Positions 23,846-31,447 of a stretch of 47,925 nt of DNA are shown here, piece by piece. Source of the stretch: Bacteroidales bacterium (GTDB lineage Bacteria > Bacteroidota > Bacteroidia > Bacteroidales > P3); contig JAFVAM010000048.1 in NCBI GenBank assembly GCA_017480525.1, positions 1 through 47,925 of the forward strand, read 5' to 3'. Position numbers and translations under genes: made by a program. The notes under the pieces are model-generated. The model was not told the origin of the DNA, searched no databases, and was given only the letters and a program-made list of their open reading frames with translations. Every line of letters begins with the position of its first letter. Positions within the stretch are counted from its first letter, which is position 1.

Positions 23846-24889
23846 TTATAATAGAGACTGTTTGTCTGTCGGTTGTTGGTTTCTGAAGTCGCCGCGGGAG
23901 GATGGCATGTCGTAGCCGATGATTTTGAGGCGTCGGCGCAGGTCGGCCACGGCTTCGCCGGCCTCCGAGCCGGTGGCGAGTTTGTTGTTGTAGATGGAGT
24001 AGAGTGCACGGCTGTCGGAGGGCGAGAGGTTGGGCATGACGACGTTGGCTCCTGCCTGCAGGGCGCGTTCGCGTCCTCCGGGCAGGAGGGTGGCCAGTGC
24101 CGTGGTGGCGGGCAGCAGCACGGAGGGGAGCAACAGCCGGAGGACGGCCAGCAGACGCAGCGTGAGCTCGGCGCTGCCTGCCGACGCTTCGGCGAAGGGT
24201 GTCCCCTGGGCAGGGATGAACGGCCCGATGCCGACCATTTCGGGTCGGAACTGCTGGATGAAGAGCAGGTCTTTCCTGAGGGTTTCGAGGGTCTGTCCCG
24301 GCGAACCCACCATGAAGCCTGTCCCCACCTGGTAGCCCAGTTCGCGCAGGTCGTGGAGGCACTGCATGCGGTGGTCGAAGTCCATCTCGTCGGGGTGCAG
24401 GAAGGCATAGTGTGCGGCGTCGGCAGTTTCGTGGCGCAGCAGGTAGCGGTCGGCGCCGGCCTCGCGCAGGCGGCGGAAGCTCTCGCGTCCCCGCTCGCCG
24501 AGGGAGAGGGTGATGGCCACATCGGGGAACGTCGTCCTGATGTCCTCCACGATGGGACACAGGCGCTCGTCGGTGAACCAGGCGTCCTCGCCGCCTTGCA
24601 GCACGAAGGTGCGGAAGCCCAGCGCGTAGCCCTCGCGGCAGCATTCCATGATTTGCTCGGGGCCGAGGCGGTAGCGCTGGATGGGGTTCGAGCGGCGTAT
24701 GCCGCAGTAGCGGCAGTCGTTCTTGCAGTGGTTGGAAATCTCTATGAGGCCACGGAAGAAGACGTTGCGGCCGTAGGCCTTGTCTCTCGCCGCTGCCGCC
24801 TGCTCGTAGAGGCTGTCCACCACCGTGGGGTCCGACGTTGTCAGCAGCCGCTCTATGTCGTCGAGGATGCTATTTGATGATGTATTCAT
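23846..24889 (-). CDS. hydE: [FeFe]-hydrogenase maturase HydE (radical SAM)
   Basis: A 347-residue radical SAM protein. The cluster motif is SNHCKNDCRYCGIRRSN (Cys55, 59, 62), the hallmark of HydE/BioB-type enzymes, followed by YRLGPEQI and VLQGGEDAWFTDE. GTGFMVGSPGQT and GIGPFIPAQGTPF are also HydE-like. HydE takes part in building the dithiolate-bridged diiron subcluster of [FeFe]-hydrogenase. No hydF, hydG or hydrogenase is in the window, so partners must lie elsewhere. Start ATG 24889 is inside the end of the GH20-like gene (20-base overlap); the TTG at 24907 is less likely. It is part of an overlapping operon from 26345 to 22141. Confidence 0.88.
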   Translation of the reverse strand: MNTSSNSILDDIERLLTTSDPTVVDSLYEQAAAARDKAYGRNVFFRGLIEISNHCKNDCRYCGIRRSNPIQRYRLGPEQIMECCREGYALGFRTFVLQGGEDAWFTDERLCPIVEDIRTTFPDVAITLSLGERGRESFRRLREAGADRYLLRHETADAAHYAFLHPDEMDFDHRMQCLHDLRELGYQVGTGFMVGSPGQTLETLRKDLLFIQQFRPEMVGIGPFIPAQGTPFAEASAGSAELTLRLLAVLRLLLPSVLLPATTALATLLPGGRERALQAGANVVMPNLSPSDSRALYSIYNNKLATGSEAGEAVADLRRRLKIIGYDMPSSRGDFRNQQPTDKQSLL

Positions 24890-26345
24890 AGACCGAATCG
24901 CGTTCAAGGTTCTTGTATACGGGAAGGATTTTGAGGTGTGTGCCGCGTGTCAGGTTGACGGGGCCGACGTAAATCTGCGAGTTGCGCGTGGGAGTGGAGC
25001 CGTCGGTGGTGTAGAAGATGTAGGTGTTAGGCACCTCGGTGGAGATGGCTATGTTCGCCGTCTGTTTGTCGATCAGGGTGGCGTGGAACAGGGGGGTGAA
25101 CGAACCCTCGCAGTAGGAGTATCCGCGGGCGCCGAGGTTCGCCTTCTGCAGTTCCACTTTTTTGCGGAAGCGGTTCCAGTCCTTGTTCTGCCGCGGCGAC
25201 CACAGGCACTCGCTCGTGGCCAGCAGGCGTGGCAGGAGCAGGTATTCGGCATGTGCCTGCGACGGGATGCTGTCCGTCCGGAGGAGGCACTGTCCGCCCA
25301 CGATGTTCGGCTCCACGTATTTGTTCGTGCCCTGCGGCGCGGGGTCGAAGAGGTAGGCTTTGGCCAGCGTCGTCGTGGCTCCGGAGCCGCAGGGCTGGTA
25401 GCGCGGGTCGGCCTGGTAGCTGTCCAGACGGCAGAACTCTTCGGGACACATGACGACGCGTTTGCCCGCCCGCGCGGCCTTGATGCCGGCCTGCAGCGAG
25501 GTCCGCGCTGCCACATAGCAGCCCTCCTCCGTCGTCAGGGGCGAGAGAGCCTCGCCCTCGTCGTCCCACAGGATGTCCGTCCCGCTGCCGGGCACCACCG
25601 TGATGCCCAGCGACATCGCATAGTCCGCCACGTCGGCCTTTTCGGCGTCGCTGTAGTAGTAGATGTCCGTGGTGTCCGCTATGCTGTCGCCCGCCAGGGC
25701 GCTGCTGTCGGGCAGCACCCAGTGAAAGTAGTTCAGCTTGTATCGCGCCATGAGGTCGAGGTATCGCTTGATGAACTTCACCGGGAAGGGATTCCGCGTC
25801 ATGTCGAGGTGTGCGCCGCGCCATGCGAAGCGGGGATAGTCGAGGATGGTGCATGCCGGCAGCACGATGGAGCGGTAGCGGTGTTCCTCGACATCGGGCG
25901 GGATGATTTGCACCAGCGACTGGAAGGCATAGAAAAGCCCCTGCTCCGTGTTGGCCGAAAGGCTGATGCCGTTGGGGCGTATCTCCAGCAGGTAGCCCTC
26001 CTCACCCAGTTCGGGATTTGCTGTGTCGTTGACAATCAACTCGATGTCGCTCTCCTCGGAGAGCGACACCAGCGACGGCCTCATCCTCGCGTGGCGCAGC
26101 GAGTTCATGATGTATTTCGCCGTGGGCGAGTTCTGCCCCAGCCCCGAGGTGGCGATGGCTATGTTGCGGTTGAGCGTGTAGGTCCCCTCTTTCTTCACTT
26201 CGAAGACCGGCTCGGGGATGATGTCTATCTCCGTCACCGTCACCGCCTTGCCGCAGGAACACACCATCGGCAGCCACAGCAGCCACAGCAGCCACAGCAT
26301 CCGTCGCACCCATGCACTCCGCCCTTTTCTCATTCCCGTTTCCAT
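24870..26345 (-). CDS. GH20-like lipoprotein lacking the catalytic Asp-Glu segment
   Basis: A 491-residue predicted lipoprotein: Leu/Trp-rich signal (residues 16-28) and Cys in LPMVCSC. An N-terminal GH20b-type domain is followed by a barrel fragment (ILDYPRFAWRGAHLDMTRNPFPV...KYKLNYFHWVLPDSS). In normal GH20 hexosaminidases the strand with H-x-G-G-D-E follows. Here the text passes from SLGITVVPGSGTDI to LWDDEGEAL and then GKRVVMCPEEFCRLDSYQADP, so the segment with the catalytic pair is missing. The C-terminus has the usual chitobiase-like domain (IFYTTDGSTPTRNSQIY). It probably binds rather than hydrolyses glycans, or has another activity. It is first in the operon with hydE, whose start overlaps its end. 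Confidence 0.75.
   Translation of the reverse strand: METGMRKGRSAWVRRMLWLLWLLWLPMVCSCGKAVTVTEIDIIPEPVFEVKKEGTYTLNRNIAIATSGLGQNSPTAKYIMNSLRHARMRPSLVSLSEESDIELIVNDTANPELGEEGYLLEIRPNGISLSANTEQGLFYAFQSLVQIIPPDVEEHRYRSIVLPACTILDYPRFAWRGAHLDMTRNPFPVKFIKRYLDLMARYKLNYFHWVLPDSSALAGDSIADTTDIYYYSDAEKADVADYAMSLGITVVPGSGTDILWDDEGEALSPLTTEEGCYVAARTSLQAGIKAARAGKRVVMCPEEFCRLDSYQADPRYQPCGSGATTTLAKAYLFDPAPQGTNKYVEPNIVGGQCLLRTDSIPSQAHAEYLLLPRLLATSECLWSPRQNKDWNRFRKKVELQKANLGARGYSYCEGSFTPLFHATLIDKQTANIAISTEVPNTYIFYTTDGSTPTRNSQIYVGPVNLTRGTHLKILPVYKNLERDSVYEYIIK
26271..26300. repeat. 9-bp microsatellite inside a signal peptide
   Basis: The unit CAGCCACAG is repeated about 3.3 times and encodes Leu-Leu-Trp repeats in the signal peptide of the GH20-like lipoprotein (minus strand). 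Gain or loss of a 9-bp unit would stay in frame and lengthen or shorten the hydrophobic core by three residues. Confidence 0.7.
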
Positions 26346-26482
26346 CCTGTTGTTATTTTTTTGAGATTAATCTGCTACCTTCCGTTTGTTTTTTTCTGTC
26401 TGCAAGGAAAAACGGACGACCCCCTCATTTTATTGCACCCGCCGTGCAATATTTTTCCGCTTCTGCCGTTTAAAGGTGCGTT

Positions 26483-27979
26483 ATGGCATCGATAAGAAAA
26501 CTCCTTTCCGACTCGGTCGTCTACGGCCTGAGCAGCATCGTCGGCAGATTTCTCAACTACCTGCTCGTCCCCCTCTACACCTACCACATCTCCGCCGCCT
26601 CGGGAGGCTACGGCGTGGTGACCAACATCTATGCCTACACAGCCCTCCTCCTCGTCATCCTCACCTTCGGCATGGAGACCACTTTCTTCTACTTTGCCAA
26701 CCGGCAGGGCGCCGACGGGCGTCGCGACGTGCGCCCGGTCTTCACCGTGGCCCTTGGCGCCGTGGGTGCCGTGGCCGCCCTCTTCGTCGTGCTCGTCTTT
26801 CTCTTCCTCCGTCCCGTGGCCTCCGCCATGGGCTATGGCGCCCATCCCTCCTACATCGCCGCCATGGCCGTCGTCGTGGCTCTCGACGCCTTCCAGGCCA
26901 TCCTCTTCGCCCGCCTCCGCTTCGACCGGAAAGCGTGGAAGTTCGCCGCCCTCAAGCTCGCCTTCATCTTCCTCAACATCGGCCTCAACCTCTTCGTCTT
27001 CCTCCTTGCCCCGCGCCTGCAGCACCTGCCTTTCATGCAGTGGTACGACGAGCACAACAACGTCGGCTACATCTTCTACATCAACCTTGTCTCCACCTCC
27101 CTCGTCACCTTCGGCTTCTGGCGCGAGCTGCGCGACTTCCGTCCCGCGGCCTTCAGCCTCCCGCTCCTCCGCCAGATGCTCCGCTACGCCTGGCCGCTCC
27201 TCCTTTTCGGTATCGTGGGCATCCTCAACCAGGTGGCCGACAAGATACTCTTCCACTTCCTCTATCCCTACGACGACATGCAGCAGCAGCTCGGCATCTA
27301 CGGCGCTTGCGTCAAGATAGCCATGATCATGGCCATCATCACCCAAGCCTTCCGCTATGCCTACGAACCCTTCGTCTTCGCCTCCGGCCGCGACGACAAG
27401 AGCCGCGAGACCCAGGCCCTCGTGATGAAATATTTCGTCATGTTCACTCTCCTGGCCTTCATGGTCGTGGTGTGCTATATGGATCTTTTCAAGTATGTCA
27501 TCAAGAGCGACTACTGGGAGGGCCTCCGAGCCGTCCCCATCGTCATGATGGCCGAGATCTTCATGGGTGTCTATTTCAACCTCTCGTTCTGGTACAAGCT
27601 CACCGCGCAGACCTGGTGGGGCGCCGTCATCAGTGCCGTGGGCTGCGTGGCGCTCCTCGCCGTCAACGTGTTCCTCGTGCCCCGCATCGGCTACCTTGCC
27701 TGTGCCTGGGGTGGCCTGGCGGGCTACGGGGTCTGCATGCTCCTGAGCTATTTCCTCGGCCAGCGCCACTACCGTGTGCCCTATCCCGTCGGCGCCATAG
27801 CCTTCTGGTTCGCCCTCGCCATGGCTCTCTTCGCCGCCTGCCGGCTTGTCAGCATCGACAACCTGTGGCTCCGCCTGGCCTACCGCTCGCTGCTCCTGGC
27901 CCTCTACGTTGCCGCCCTCCTCTGGAGCGAGCGCGCCCTCCTGCGCCGCGCCCTTGCCAAAGTCCTCCGCCGCCGCTGA
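26483..27979 (+). CDS. Polysaccharide/LPS flippase-like membrane protein (Wzx/MATE fold)
   Basis: A 498-residue membrane protein with about 14 predicted helices, of the oligosaccharide flippase/polysaccharide-biosynthesis family. The N-terminus SDSVVYGLSSIVGRFLNYLLVPLYTY is typical, and the barrel half begins at RQMLRYAWPLLLFGIVGILNQVADKI. Such proteins move lipid-linked sugars across the inner membrane. It is a single plus-strand gene, divergent from the GH20-like gene. The spacer holds a short hairpin (26431-26438/26444-26451, stem TATTGCAC) followed by a TATTTTTC stretch, close to but not matching the -7 consensus. No glycosyltransferases are next to it, so the specific glycan is unknown. 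Confidence 0.85.
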   Translation: MASIRKLLSDSVVYGLSSIVGRFLNYLLVPLYTYHISAASGGYGVVTNIYAYTALLLVILTFGMETTFFYFANRQGADGRRDVRPVFTVALGAVGAVAALFVVLVFLFLRPVASAMGYGAHPSYIAAMAVVVALDAFQAILFARLRFDRKAWKFAALKLAFIFLNIGLNLFVFLLAPRLQHLPFMQWYDEHNNVGYIFYINLVSTSLVTFGFWRELRDFRPAAFSLPLLRQMLRYAWPLLLFGIVGILNQVADKILFHFLYPYDDMQQQLGIYGACVKIAMIMAIITQAFRYAYEPFVFASGRDDKSRETQALVMKYFVMFTLLAFMVVVCYMDLFKYVIKSDYWEGLRAVPIVMMAEIFMGVYFNLSFWYKLTAQTWWGAVISAVGCVALLAVNVFLVPRIGYLACAWGGLAGYGVCMLLSYFLGQRHYRVPYPVGAIAFWFALAMALFAACRLVSIDNLWLRLAYRSLLLALYVAALLWSERALLRRALAKVLRRR

Positions 27980-28170
27980 ATGCGTGGCAAAAAAATCAAG
28001 ACGCTACAGCCATGGCACTGCCTGTGGGCAGCCGTAATGGATAGTTTTCCGTTACACCGCGTCGATACCCTTTATTTGCGTTAAAAATCGTTAAAAACAC
28101 ATTGTAACACTCACGTTTTCAGTGCTATACTGTATAAATTGATGTGTAATGCGCTGATATTCAGTTTCAA

Positions 28171-28257
28171 TACCCTATCAACACCGTCCGAAATCCCTAC
28201 CAACACCCTATCAACACCCTACCAGCACCGACCTCGGTGGGAGATGGAGGGGCGATG
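28171..28257. repeat. Dispersed intergenic palindromic repeat, copy 3
   Basis: The left half is a run of near-tandem C-rich units of about 11 bases (CCCTATCAACACC, CCCTACCAACACC, CCCTATCAACACC, CCCTACCAGCACC). The right half is G-rich (CGGTGGGAGATGGAGGGGCGATGG) and nearly identical to the right arm of copy 1. It is in the 600-base gap 27980-28579. The rest of that gap has an AT-rich stretch with TTTGCGTTAAAAA (28075-28087), the promoter at 28369, and a structured leader. I see no gene there. Confidence 0.85.
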
Positions 28258-28368
28258 GTGTGGACAAGAAAGGGTTACGGTGCGCCGTCCGTGTCCGCCC
28301 GACGGTGCAGGAAACGTCCGCCTGCGTGGCCTGGTGAACTTTTTTCTCTATAATATAAAAATAATTCG

Positions 28369-28376
28369 TATATTTG
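28369..28376 (+). promoter_or_regulatory. -7 box TATATTTG for the acetyl-CoA synthetase gene
   Basis: TATATTTG in an AT-rich region, 203 bases before the ATG at 28580. This implies an unusually long 5' untranslated leader compared with other genes here. Confidence 0.7.
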
Positions 28377-28384
28377 CAGATTAG

Positions 28385-28579
28385 TGTACCCCGATGCGTA
28401 GTGCGCAACGTTTTGAAAGACAGGCGTCTGTCTTGCGTTGCGACGGTGCGGGGACGCGAACAAAAAACGGCTGTCAGACGATGACGGACCAAACATTGCG
28501 AGAGAGACAGAATGGGAAAAAGAATGCAGACATACTGCTTGCGAACCAATGATAAAAAAATATAAAAACGAATAAAGAA
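28385..28579 (+). promoter_or_regulatory. Long structured 5' leader of acd
   Basis: About 195 bases between the predicted transcription start and the ATG. It contains a two-step hairpin: an outer stem 28404-28410/28436-28442 (CGCAACG/CGTTGCG) and an inner stem 28418-28423/28428-28433 (AGACAG/CTGTCT, loop GCGT). No known riboswitch consensus is recognised. There is no T tract after the hairpin. Confidence 0.5.
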
Positions 28580-30652
28580 ATGATAGCAAAAGAACTACTC
28601 AACCCCCGCAGCATCGTGGTGTGCGGTGCTTCGTCCGATGTGCACAAGCCTGGCGGAAAGGCTCTCTGGAATCTGCTCCACAGCCCCTTCAAGGGCACGG
28701 TCTATGCCGTGAACCCCAAGGAGAGCGAGGTGCAGGGCGTGAAATGCTATGCCAAGGTGGAAGACCTGCCGCAGGTGGATTGTGCCATCCTCTGCATTGC
28801 CGCCAAGTTCTGCGCCCAGACCGTCGACGTGCTGGTCAAGGAGAAGGGCACCAAGGGCTTCATCATCGTCAGTGCGGGATTCAGCGAGGAGAACGCCGAA
28901 GGCGCCGCCATCGAGAAGCATATCGTGGACACCGTCAACTCCGTCGGCGGCTCGCTCATCGGCCCCAACTGCACGGGCTTCCTCAACACCAACTATAGCG
29001 GCTGCTTCGACGCGCCCATCCCCGCCCTCGACCCCCACGGCGTCGACTTCATCACCGGCAGCGGTGCCACGGCAGTGTTCATCAAGGAGTACGGCATGAA
29101 CAATGGTCTGAAGTTCAACAGCGTGTGGGCTGTGGGCAACAGCGCCCAGCTGGGCATCGAGGATGTGCTGGAGCACCTCGACGAGACCTTCGACCCAGAG
29201 CTTTCCTCGCGCGTCATCATGCTCTATATGGAGAAAATCGGCGACCCGCAGCGCCTGCTGAAGCACAGCCGCAGCCTCATCGGCAAGGGCTGCCACATTG
29301 CAGCCATCAAGAGCGGCGGCAGCGCCGCCGGCAGCCGTGCCGCCAGCAGCCACACCGGCGCCCTGGCCACCAACGACGCCGCCGTCGACGCCCTCTTCCG
29401 CAAGGCAGGCATCGTGCGTTGCCAGAACCGCCAGGAACTGACGACCGTCTGCGCCGTCTTCATGCACCCCGAGCTCAAAGGCAAACGTTGCGCAGTCATC
29501 ACCCATGCCGGCGGCCCCGCCGTCATGCTCACCGACGTGCTCTCCAACGGCGGCATGGAGGTGCCCTCCCTCAAGGACCACCCCGCCAGTCCCGCCCTGC
29601 TGGAGAAACTCTTCGCCGGCAGCTCCGTGGGCAACCCCATCGATTTCCTCGCCACAGGCACCGCCGAGCAGCTCGGCTACATCATCGACGCTGTGGAGAA
29701 CGACTATACCGACATCGACTTCTCCGTGGTCATCTTCGGCTCGCCGGGACTTTTCTCCAACCGCGAGGTCTATGCCCTCCTCGACGAGAAGATGAAGACC
29801 TGCAAGAAACCCATCTTCCCCGTGCTGCCGAGCATCATCAATGTGAAAGAGGAGATTGAGGAGTTCATCGCCAAGGGCCGTATCAACTTCCCCGAGGAGT
29901 GTGTCCTCGGCAATGCCCTCTGCAAGGTCTACCATACTCCCACACCCCAGCCCGAGCAGGTGGAACAACCCGCCATCGACGTGGACCGCATCCGTCGCAC
30001 CGTGGAACGCTGCAAGGACGGCTACATGGAGATTGCCGACTACAACGAACTTCTCGACGCCGCCGGCATCAGCCGCAAGAAGAGCGTCGAAGTCTCCAAG
30101 AAAGAGGATGCCCTGGCCTTCGCCAAGGAGGTTGGCTGCTCGAAGGATGTGCCGCTGGTCATGAAAGTCGTCGGCCCCCTGCATAAGAGCGACGTGGGCG
30201 GAGTGACCCTCGGTGTGAAGGACCTCGACACCGTGGCCCGTGAGTTCGACCGCCTCATCGTCATTCCCGAGACCTACGCCGTGGAGATGTACCCCATGCT
30301 CGACGGCACGGACGTATACATCGGCGCCATCCGCGACGCGAAGTTCGGCCACCAGATCTTCTTCGGTCTGGGCGGCATCTTCATCGAGGTGCTCAAGGAC
30401 GTGCAGAGCGCCCTCGCACCCATCACCGCCGCCGAGGCCAAGGAGATGCTCACGCAGCTCAAAGGCTACAAGATTCTGCAGGGTGTGCGTGGCCAGGAGG
30501 GCGTGAACCTCGACCTCTACGCCGACCAGATTGCCCGCGTCAGCGCCCTTGTGCAGGCTGCGCCCGAAATTGCCGAAATGGACCTCAACCCCCTCCTCGG
30601 CAACCCGCGCTACGTCACCGCCGTCGACGCCCGCATCCGTTTGGAGAAATAA
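28580..30652 (+). CDS. ADP-forming acetyl-CoA synthetase, fused alpha-beta
   Basis: A 690-residue acyl-CoA synthetase (NDP-forming) that converts acetyl-CoA, ADP and phosphate to acetate, CoA and ATP, or the reverse. The order is a CoA-binding Rossmann domain (about 1-130, RSIVVCGASSD), succinyl-CoA-ligase-like domains with the phosphorylated His in AASSHTGALA (His258), a second ligase domain (ITHAGGPAVMLTD), then an ATP-grasp domain (about 480-690, VMKVVGPLHKSDVGGV). This is the single-chain type found in many anaerobes, giving ATP by substrate-level phosphorylation. It is preceded by a long leader and followed after 34 bases by a small porin gene. Confidence 0.92.
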   Translation: MIAKELLNPRSIVVCGASSDVHKPGGKALWNLLHSPFKGTVYAVNPKESEVQGVKCYAKVEDLPQVDCAILCIAAKFCAQTVDVLVKEKGTKGFIIVSAGFSEENAEGAAIEKHIVDTVNSVGGSLIGPNCTGFLNTNYSGCFDAPIPALDPHGVDFITGSGATAVFIKEYGMNNGLKFNSVWAVGNSAQLGIEDVLEHLDETFDPELSSRVIMLYMEKIGDPQRLLKHSRSLIGKGCHIAAIKSGGSAAGSRAASSHTGALATNDAAVDALFRKAGIVRCQNRQELTTVCAVFMHPELKGKRCAVITHAGGPAVMLTDVLSNGGMEVPSLKDHPASPALLEKLFAGSSVGNPIDFLATGTAEQLGYIIDAVENDYTDIDFSVVIFGSPGLFSNREVYALLDEKMKTCKKPIFPVLPSIINVKEEIEEFIAKGRINFPEECVLGNALCKVYHTPTPQPEQVEQPAIDVDRIRRTVERCKDGYMEIADYNELLDAAGISRKKSVEVSKKEDALAFAKEVGCSKDVPLVMKVVGPLHKSDVGGVTLGVKDLDTVAREFDRLIVIPETYAVEMYPMLDGTDVYIGAIRDAKFGHQIFFGLGGIFIEVLKDVQSALAPITAAEAKEMLTQLKGYKILQGVRGQEGVNLDLYADQIARVSALVQAAPEIAEMDLNPLLGNPRYVTAVDARIRLEK

Positions 30653-30686
30653 AAAAATAGCACGAAGAAAAAGAAGGAACAGAGAC

Positions 30687-31337
30687 ATGAAAAAAATTAT
30701 GACTTTGGTTGGACTTATGGTGCTGTCGGCGTTTGCCGGCAGCGCCATTGCCCAGCTCAGCATCAATGCCGCCTACATCAGCCAGGAGCACACCTTCGAC
30801 TATCGCAACGGCAGCCTCGACAGCTTGACGCAGGACGGTCTATGGCTCAAGGGCGCCACCCTCGGAGCCTCGATTAATGCGCCCCTTGTCGGCAACGTGG
30901 GCATCGCCCCCGGTGTCTACATCAGCTATGCCCAGGCCAAGCAGCTCATCGACGATATTGGCGGCGGCAGCAGCAACCCCACCACCTCCACCTTCACCAT
31001 CAAGGTTCCGTTCTACCTCAACTACAAAATCCCCGTTGGAGTCAGCACCGATGTCCTCATCTTTGGCGGCCCTGTTGTCAATCTCGGCCTCTCCTCGCTC
31101 TCCAACTACAGCAACGTCAGCACCCAGATTGACGCCCACTTCGACATGGGCGGCACCATCGCCGCAGGTATCCAGTTCCACCGCTTCCGCATCTTTGCCG
31201 GCTACAACATCAACCTCATCGACCGCGAGGACTTCACCTTGGCCAACAAGCAGTCGGTGAAGAAAGCCTGGGAAGGCAGCTCCCTCTTTGTGGGTCTCGG
31301 TCTCTCCTTCGGCTCTTCCCAGCAGCAGCCGTTTTAG
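30687..31337 (+). CDS. Small outer-membrane porin-like beta-barrel protein
   Basis: A 216-residue protein. The signal peptide is residues 1-22 (ending SAIAQ). The mature part has about eight amphipathic strands (LKGATLGASINAPLVG, VGIAPGVYISYAQ, FKVPFYLNYKIPV-like, GGTIAAGIQFHRFRIFAGYNINLI) and a terminal strand FVGLGLSFG, matching OMP_b-brl proteins. It starts 34 bases after the acetyl-CoA synthetase gene and probably shares its transcript, an unusual pairing. Function unknown. The longer open frame from 30531 overlaps the upstream gene and is not the start. Confidence 0.8.
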   Translation: MKKIMTLVGLMVLSAFAGSAIAQLSINAAYISQEHTFDYRNGSLDSLTQDGLWLKGATLGASINAPLVGNVGIAPGVYISYAQAKQLIDDIGGGSSNPTTSTFTIKVPFYLNYKIPVGVSTDVLIFGGPVVNLGLSSLSNYSNVSTQIDAHFDMGGTIAAGIQFHRFRIFAGYNINLIDREDFTLANKQSVKKAWEGSSLFVGLGLSFGSSQQQPF

Positions 31338-31447
31338 TTGGTAGCTGCTTCTTCAGGATGCAATATGAATGCCTCCTCCGAGGACAGAGGGGGGGCGTCT
31401 CCCCGGACGGGGCCGAAGAGTGTGGCGGGAGAAGGGAGCGTCGGCCT

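Noticed and set aside
24870-26345. Active GH20 beta-hexosaminidase
   Set aside because: I searched the translation for H-x-G-G-D-E and found no equivalent; the WDDEGEAL stretch corresponds to a later family segment, not the catalytic pair.
26431-26451. TATTGCAC hairpin as a terminator
   Set aside because: Both neighbouring genes point away from this site, so nothing would end here. It may be a regulatory element or chance; left unannotated.
26375-27769. 464-residue minus-strand open frame
   Set aside because: It is antisense to the flippase and very rich in Glu/His/Gly/Val. No homology; shadow.
28595-30766. 723-residue minus-strand open frame
   Set aside because: It is antisense to the acetyl-CoA synthetase gene, which has clear catalytic motifs; the sequence is Ala/Gly/Glu/Val-rich without any domain.
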